Below are positions 30,244 through 33,216 of a stretch of 33,216 nt of DNA, piece by piece. The DNA is from a virus. The stretch is taken from IMG/VR virus record IMGVR_UViG_3300028840_001872, positions 1 to 33,216 of that record. One strand, given 5' to 3'. The translations under genes were made by a program, and so were the position numbers. The notes under the pieces were generated by a model. That model was given only the letters and a program-made list of their open reading frames with translations, was not told where the DNA came from and did not search any database. Positions within the stretch are counted from its first letter, which is position 1. Every line of letters begins with the position of its first letter.

Positions 30244-30300
30244 TGTGCCTCTCCTCTATTGAGTGTACGGTTCACGAACGTCGATCGAGATCTCCCCTCC

Positions 30301-31767
30301 TTACGCGGCCGGGCTCTGGAGCAGGAACTGGATCGTGGAGCCGCCGATACGGAACTGGTTGACCAGATCCGGCGGCAACGTCCATTCCAACCGATCCGGA
30401 TCACTCTGCGACCGAACGCACACGAGATCGTTCTTGAACTGGTCGAAGTTCTCCACCAGCCCCAAGAGTTCCCACTGACGGAACTTCGCCAACGCTTCCG
30501 CCTTCCCCGTCTTGGGAGTCATGACGGACTGTCCCGGCGCAACCCGCACGCCATCATCCGCCAGCTTCGCTCTCGGATACTTCGTGAGGATGTGCTGGCG
30601 CCAGTCATAACGGATGTACATCAGGGTCAGGAGCGTGTTCACGTTCAGATAGGCGATATCATCCGCCTGTGACGCATTCTTCTGATACATCGTGATACAA
30701 CGCTCGATCCGAACCTTCCCCGCCTGATCCGCGTAGATCGTAGCGATCCCGTCGAACAATAGACTGTTCCGCTCCACGTAGGTGAAGCGCTCGGTGATCG
30801 GGGCGGGGACAATCCCCTTGAGCTCCAACGTCTGGAACGGACGCGCGGGATCGGTTGAACCTTCCGCCGCGACCTGACCCGCAATCGCGGCCGCTACCTC
30901 ATACGGCGGACTGATGGCGTCTGTCGCTTCCGCCGTCTCCACGTGTGGACTGTTCCGGCCGTTCCCGAACGTGGCGAGATTCGCCAGTGTGTCATCCTTG
31001 GCCGCGAAGTACAACCCGTCGATCATCTCCGTCGGACCGAACCGATCGGACAACTCGGTTTCGATCGCCGTGAGGTTGGTCGCGTCGGTATACGGGGCGA
31101 CAAATATCTGATACCACTCGTCGCCCAGGATATCGATCACGTCCTGGATATCCGGGTTGGTCGCTCCGGAGGCCATAGCAACAACGGCGCAAGAGACTCC
31201 GGCCGGTAGCTCCTCTCCCTCATTGTAGTTCACTCGCAGGTCGATGTCATTCCCCGGCTCACCATCATTCTTCGCCGTACAGGTAACGACTCCCGCCACA
31301 TTGGCTGCCGTCACTGGGAGAGAGGTATCCGCCGTGATCGCCGCCGCCAGCGCATCCCCTACATCCGTCGCCGCATCTCCCGAATCCACCGCCGCCGTCA
31401 CGCGCCGTCCTCCAATGTACGCATAGACGGTTCCCACCGCCGTCGCCGTCCCGGAGAACGTGAACGTGCCGGTTGCGGGGACTCCCGCCGCGTCATCATC
31501 GAGCCCGCACGCATACACCTCGGTGAACTTGTTGTTCTGGAACCACCGCTGTGCCATGTTGTGAAGCTGGGAGCCTTCCCCGAACTTCTCCCCGGCTTCG
31601 TCAGCGCTCGTGATCCGCGTGATTACCGCCTGTGCTACGGACCCTCCGGCCGTCCTCCCGCCGACCAGCAACGCCTTGTACGCCAGCAAAGCCGGACCCT
31701 GGAAGGCACGGCTGCTGTCGAACTCCACCGCAAGGATCGGAGCTCGCAGATTGGTAGGTATGCTCAT
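30301..31767 (-). CDS. Contractile tail sheath protein (Mu gp39/L), 488 aa
   Basis: Its size, its N-terminal part (L-R-A-P-I-L-A-V-E-F-D), the insertion-like domain with many A, T, G and V residues (about 115-210), and the C-terminal conserved region (L-N-V-N-T-L-L-T-L-M-Y-I-R-Y-D-W-R and T-K-Y-P-R-A-K-L-A-D-D-G) fit Mu-like sheath proteins. It shows the phage has a contractile tail. The ATG at 31767 follows GGAGGGAAGTG. Confidence 0.95.
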   Translation of the reverse strand: MSIPTNLRAPILAVEFDSSRAFQGPALLAYKALLVGGRTAGGSVAQAVITRITSADEAGEKFGEGSQLHNMAQRWFQNNKFTEVYACGLDDDAAGVPATGTFTFSGTATAVGTVYAYIGGRRVTAAVDSGDAATDVGDALAAAITADTSLPVTAANVAGVVTCTAKNDGEPGNDIDLRVNYNEGEELPAGVSCAVVAMASGATNPDIQDVIDILGDEWYQIFVAPYTDATNLTAIETELSDRFGPTEMIDGLYFAAKDDTLANLATFGNGRNSPHVETAEATDAISPPYEVAAAIAGQVAAEGSTDPARPFQTLELKGIVPAPITERFTYVERNSLLFDGIATIYADQAGKVRIERCITMYQKNASQADDIAYLNVNTLLTLMYIRYDWRQHILTKYPRAKLADDGVRVAPGQSVMTPKTGKAEALAKFRQWELLGLVENFDQFKNDLVCVRSQSDPDRLEWTLPPDLVNQFRIGGSTIQFLLQSPAA

Positions 31768-31797
31768 CACTTCCCTCCTGTTGAGAGTTGTTGGCTG

Positions 31798-32127
31798 TTA
31801 CTTCCGTTTGCGTTTCTTGTTCTTGCGTTTGGGCTTGGACTCCTCCTCCTCCAGATCCAACGTGGATGGTCCTTCATCGATCCGCACCTCATCTTCCTCC
31901 AGCGGAGCTTCGTCACCCGTGAACTCCGGAGCGGGAGGCGGTGGAGGCGGCGGAGGTGGAGGCAGAGGTGCGGGCTCTATGTCCGGTATCAACAACACAT
32001 CCCCCGCTTTGATCCGGCGGCGCCAGTAGCTGTTGTTGGGAACATTCCGGCCCTTCGCTGGGAGAGGCAGCTTGGTGATCGGATCGCGCACGATCGTTCG
32101 CGGGGTCTTGGGCTTGATTCTCATCAT
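31798..32127 (-). CDS. DUF2635 protein (Mu gp38) with long low-complexity tail, 109 aa
   Basis: The first 50 residues match DUF2635: I-K-P-K, V-R-D-P-I-T-K-L-P-L-P-A-K-G-R-N-V and Y-W-R-R-R-I-K-A-G-D-V. After that comes a run of ten prolines, an acidic stretch and a C-terminus that is almost all K and R. Mu gp38 is normally short, so this tail is an unusual extension, perhaps disordered and used for contact with other virion parts. The ATG overlaps the previous stop (ATGA) with AAGGAG before it. Confidence 0.85.
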   Translation of the reverse strand: MMRIKPKTPRTIVRDPITKLPLPAKGRNVPNNSYWRRRIKAGDVLLIPDIEPAPLPPPPPPPPPPAPEFTGDEAPLEEDEVRIDEGPSTLDLEEEESKPKRKNKKRKRK

Positions 32128-32690
32128 TGGCTCCTTATCGTTTGATCGATCTCGGCAGTTGCTCCGTCCCCGATCTGGGCGGTGATCTCCTTACCGAAGC
32201 TCAGGAACTCATTCAACGTTCCCGGCATATACATCTCAGTCCAGTAATCAACCGCGAAAGTCAACCGGGTGATCCCGCGCGGATGTTCCCCGTCAACGTT
32301 ATCTTGATAAGGTATAACCGTGCGGAGCTCTATCCAATTCACCTCATCCAACCCGAGCGTATGATCCGCGAGAAGGATTATCTCAGATTGCCAAGCCAAC
32401 CGATCCAACTCATCGTCGATCCCCTCCCTCATCATCTGGACGAGATCCACGTTCATGTCCACGGTGCGATCCATCTTGTCCCGAGCGCTTGAGATATCAC
32501 GGATTGTCTCCGAGGCGAAGTACACGAGCGCGATCGGATACTCCGTATCAAACAGCGGTTCCGGCCGCTGGGCGTAGACCCGCCCACCGACGTCCAACTT
32601 CATATACTGAAGCGGATCAGTCCCCAGGATCGGGATTCCCGTCTTGAGGAGCTTGACGACTCGATCGCGTATGTATCGCCGTTTGTGCAT
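32124..32690 (-). CDS. Tail terminator-like protein (Mu gp37 position), 188 aa
   Basis: The N-terminus (I-R-D-R-V-V-K-L-L-K-T-G) and the stretch P-I-A-L-V-Y-F-A-S-E-T-I-R with R-T-V-D-M-N-V-D-L-V resemble gpU/gp37-type tail completion proteins. These cap the tail and fix it to the head. It lies directly before the DUF2635 and sheath genes, as in Mu. The start has GGGAG upstream. Confidence 0.75.
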   Translation of the reverse strand: MHKRRYIRDRVVKLLKTGIPILGTDPLQYMKLDVGGRVYAQRPEPLFDTEYPIALVYFASETIRDISSARDKMDRTVDMNVDLVQMMREGIDDELDRLAWQSEIILLADHTLGLDEVNWIELRTVIPYQDNVDGEHPRGITRLTFAVDYWTEMYMPGTLNEFLSFGKEITAQIGDGATAEIDQTIRSQ

Positions 32691-32696
32691 CGCGCG

Positions 32697-33107
32697 TTAC
32701 TCCCTCAACAACGTCACTACACTCACCCCGGTCCCGTCCGGCAGAATCTCCTTCACCCTGAATGGGCGGTTCCGTATCACCACTGAGTCTCCCTCTCCCG
32801 GCCGTCCCGTGAATAGATGCGTTGGAACGTGTATCTGGGGCTCAGAGAGGATAGCAGGAGCCCCTGTATCTATGTCCTGCCCCGCGTGCTCCTCATCGAA
32901 GATCGCCGGGAGACTCTGGGAGGACCCGTCAGCGTAGCGCCAAGTGATCCCACCCAGCTCCGCAAACTCCTCCTCATTGTAGAACACCTCCTCCAGATCG
33001 GCCCTCATCTGTTGCTGAAAGGTATTCCGGGACACCACAACAACCGAAGCCGCCGCTGCGACGGCTCCGGCCGTATAGGTGGTTGGGGCTATCGTCTGCG
33101 TAGGCAT
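32697..33107 (-). CDS. Head-tail connector-like protein, 136 aa
   Basis: The later half shows L-P-A-I-F-D-E-E-H, then P-Q-I-H-V-P, G-D-S-V-V-I, and F-R-V-K-E-I-L-P-D-G-T-G, the pattern of small neck/attachment proteins (lambda FII- or gp36-like). The first third is helical and alanine-rich, which is less typical. Its position just before the tail terminator agrees with a head-tail joining role. The ATG at 33107 follows the previous stop closely; the ribosome site is weak. Confidence 0.65.
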   Translation of the reverse strand: MPTQTIAPTTYTAGAVAAAASVVVVSRNTFQQQMRADLEEVFYNEEEFAELGGITWRYADGSSQSLPAIFDEEHAGQDIDTGAPAILSEPQIHVPTHLFTGRPGEGDSVVIRNRPFRVKEILPDGTGVSVVTLLRE

Positions 33108-33109
33108 CC

Positions 33110-33216
33110 TCAGGCCTTTGTCTCTGTCTCCGTATTCCCGTTCCCGTCCTGGGTGACGTTCACCGTTTCCTGATTCCCTCCGGTCCCAACCGTGTACTGG
33201 GAGGGTTTCTGGTTGG
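33110..33216 (-). CDS. End of a gene cut by the right edge
   Basis: The frame enters from the right edge and ends at TGA 33112-33110. The visible last 34 residues are polar, rich in T, N, G and Q (Y-T-V-G-T-G-G-N-Q-E-T-V, then T-E-T-E-T-K-A). This is likely the C-terminal tail of another virion protein, since it lies upstream of the connector gene. The family cannot be told. Confidence 0.5.
   Translation of the reverse strand, partial: NQKPSQYTVGTGGNQETVNVTQDGNGNTETETKA

Noticed and set aside
1-33216. Search by eye for integrase, transposase, attachment sites, tRNA genes, repressor and terminase
   Set aside because: None could be supported in the window, so neither lysogeny nor transposition (despite the Mu-like tail) can be claimed.

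Overview
This window reads as part of the genome of a contractile-tailed bacteriophage (myovirus) or an intact prophage. Every gene I can support lies on the minus strand, so transcription runs from the right end (33216) towards the left end (1). The genes are packed tightly: ATGA, GTGA, TTGA or TGATG stop/start overlaps join many neighbours, and most starts have a strong GGAGG-type ribosome binding site. I see no tRNA, rRNA, insertion sequence, CRISPR array, integrase, transposase or bacterial housekeeping gene. The host cannot be named from the sequence; the Mu-type tail module fits a bacterial host, probably Gram-negative.

Right part (33216 to about 20853), late genes: the order follows phage Mu genes 37 to 49 closely. 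It runs connector/neck protein, tail terminator (gp37-like), DUF2635 (gp38), sheath (gp39), tube (gp40), tail assembly chaperone with a -1 frameshift product (gp41 and extension), tape measure (gp42), DNA-circulation/N protein (gp43), hub (gp44), spike (gp45), gp46, baseplate J (gp47), YmfQ (gp48, split over two reading frames here) and a fibre-like protein. A lysis group follows: an XhlA/holin-like membrane protein, an M15-type peptidase endolysin and a small basic protein. A rho-independent terminator at 20780-20827 closes the module.

Middle part (about 20720 to 8013), early and replication genes: two promoters (20620-20648 and 19709-19737) share a 29-bp core. Each also has a 21-bp upstream box at exactly the same distance. 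They feed small zinc-binding proteins (one of DUF6011 type), an MT-A70 methyltransferase, a SNF2-type helicase, a RuvC-like nuclease, a family-4 uracil-DNA glycosylase, a Cas4/RecB-like nuclease, a Sak4-like RecA-fold ATPase fused in frame to a zinc ribbon, a probable ssDNA-binding protein, a family A DNA polymerase, a primase-helicase-like protein and a ParB-domain protein. A large hairpin fills the gap between the ssDNA-binding gene and the polymerase gene.

Left part (8000 to 2736) is the most interesting block. A Rossmann methyltransferase-like protein, a small coiled-coil protein, two radical SAM proteins, a protein resembling clade 2 alpha-glutamyl/putrescinyl thymine pyrophosphorylases, a small basic protein and a P-loop kinase lie in one coupled string. 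Kinase, base transferase and radical SAM enzymes are the parts known from thymidine hypermodification in phages such as ViI and M6, so I infer a DNA thymine hypermodification pathway. An AT-rich intergenic stretch (2523-2735) flanked by a perfect 18-bp inverted repeat follows.

Far left (2522 to 1): a small unknown protein, a 46-residue hydrophobic/basic protein, a sliding-clamp-like protein, two small cysteine-rich proteins, an arginine-rich possible virion protein, a tiny membrane protein and the start of a gene cut by the window edge. Several of these genes are very short and were found by reading ribosome binding sites and overlaps directly.
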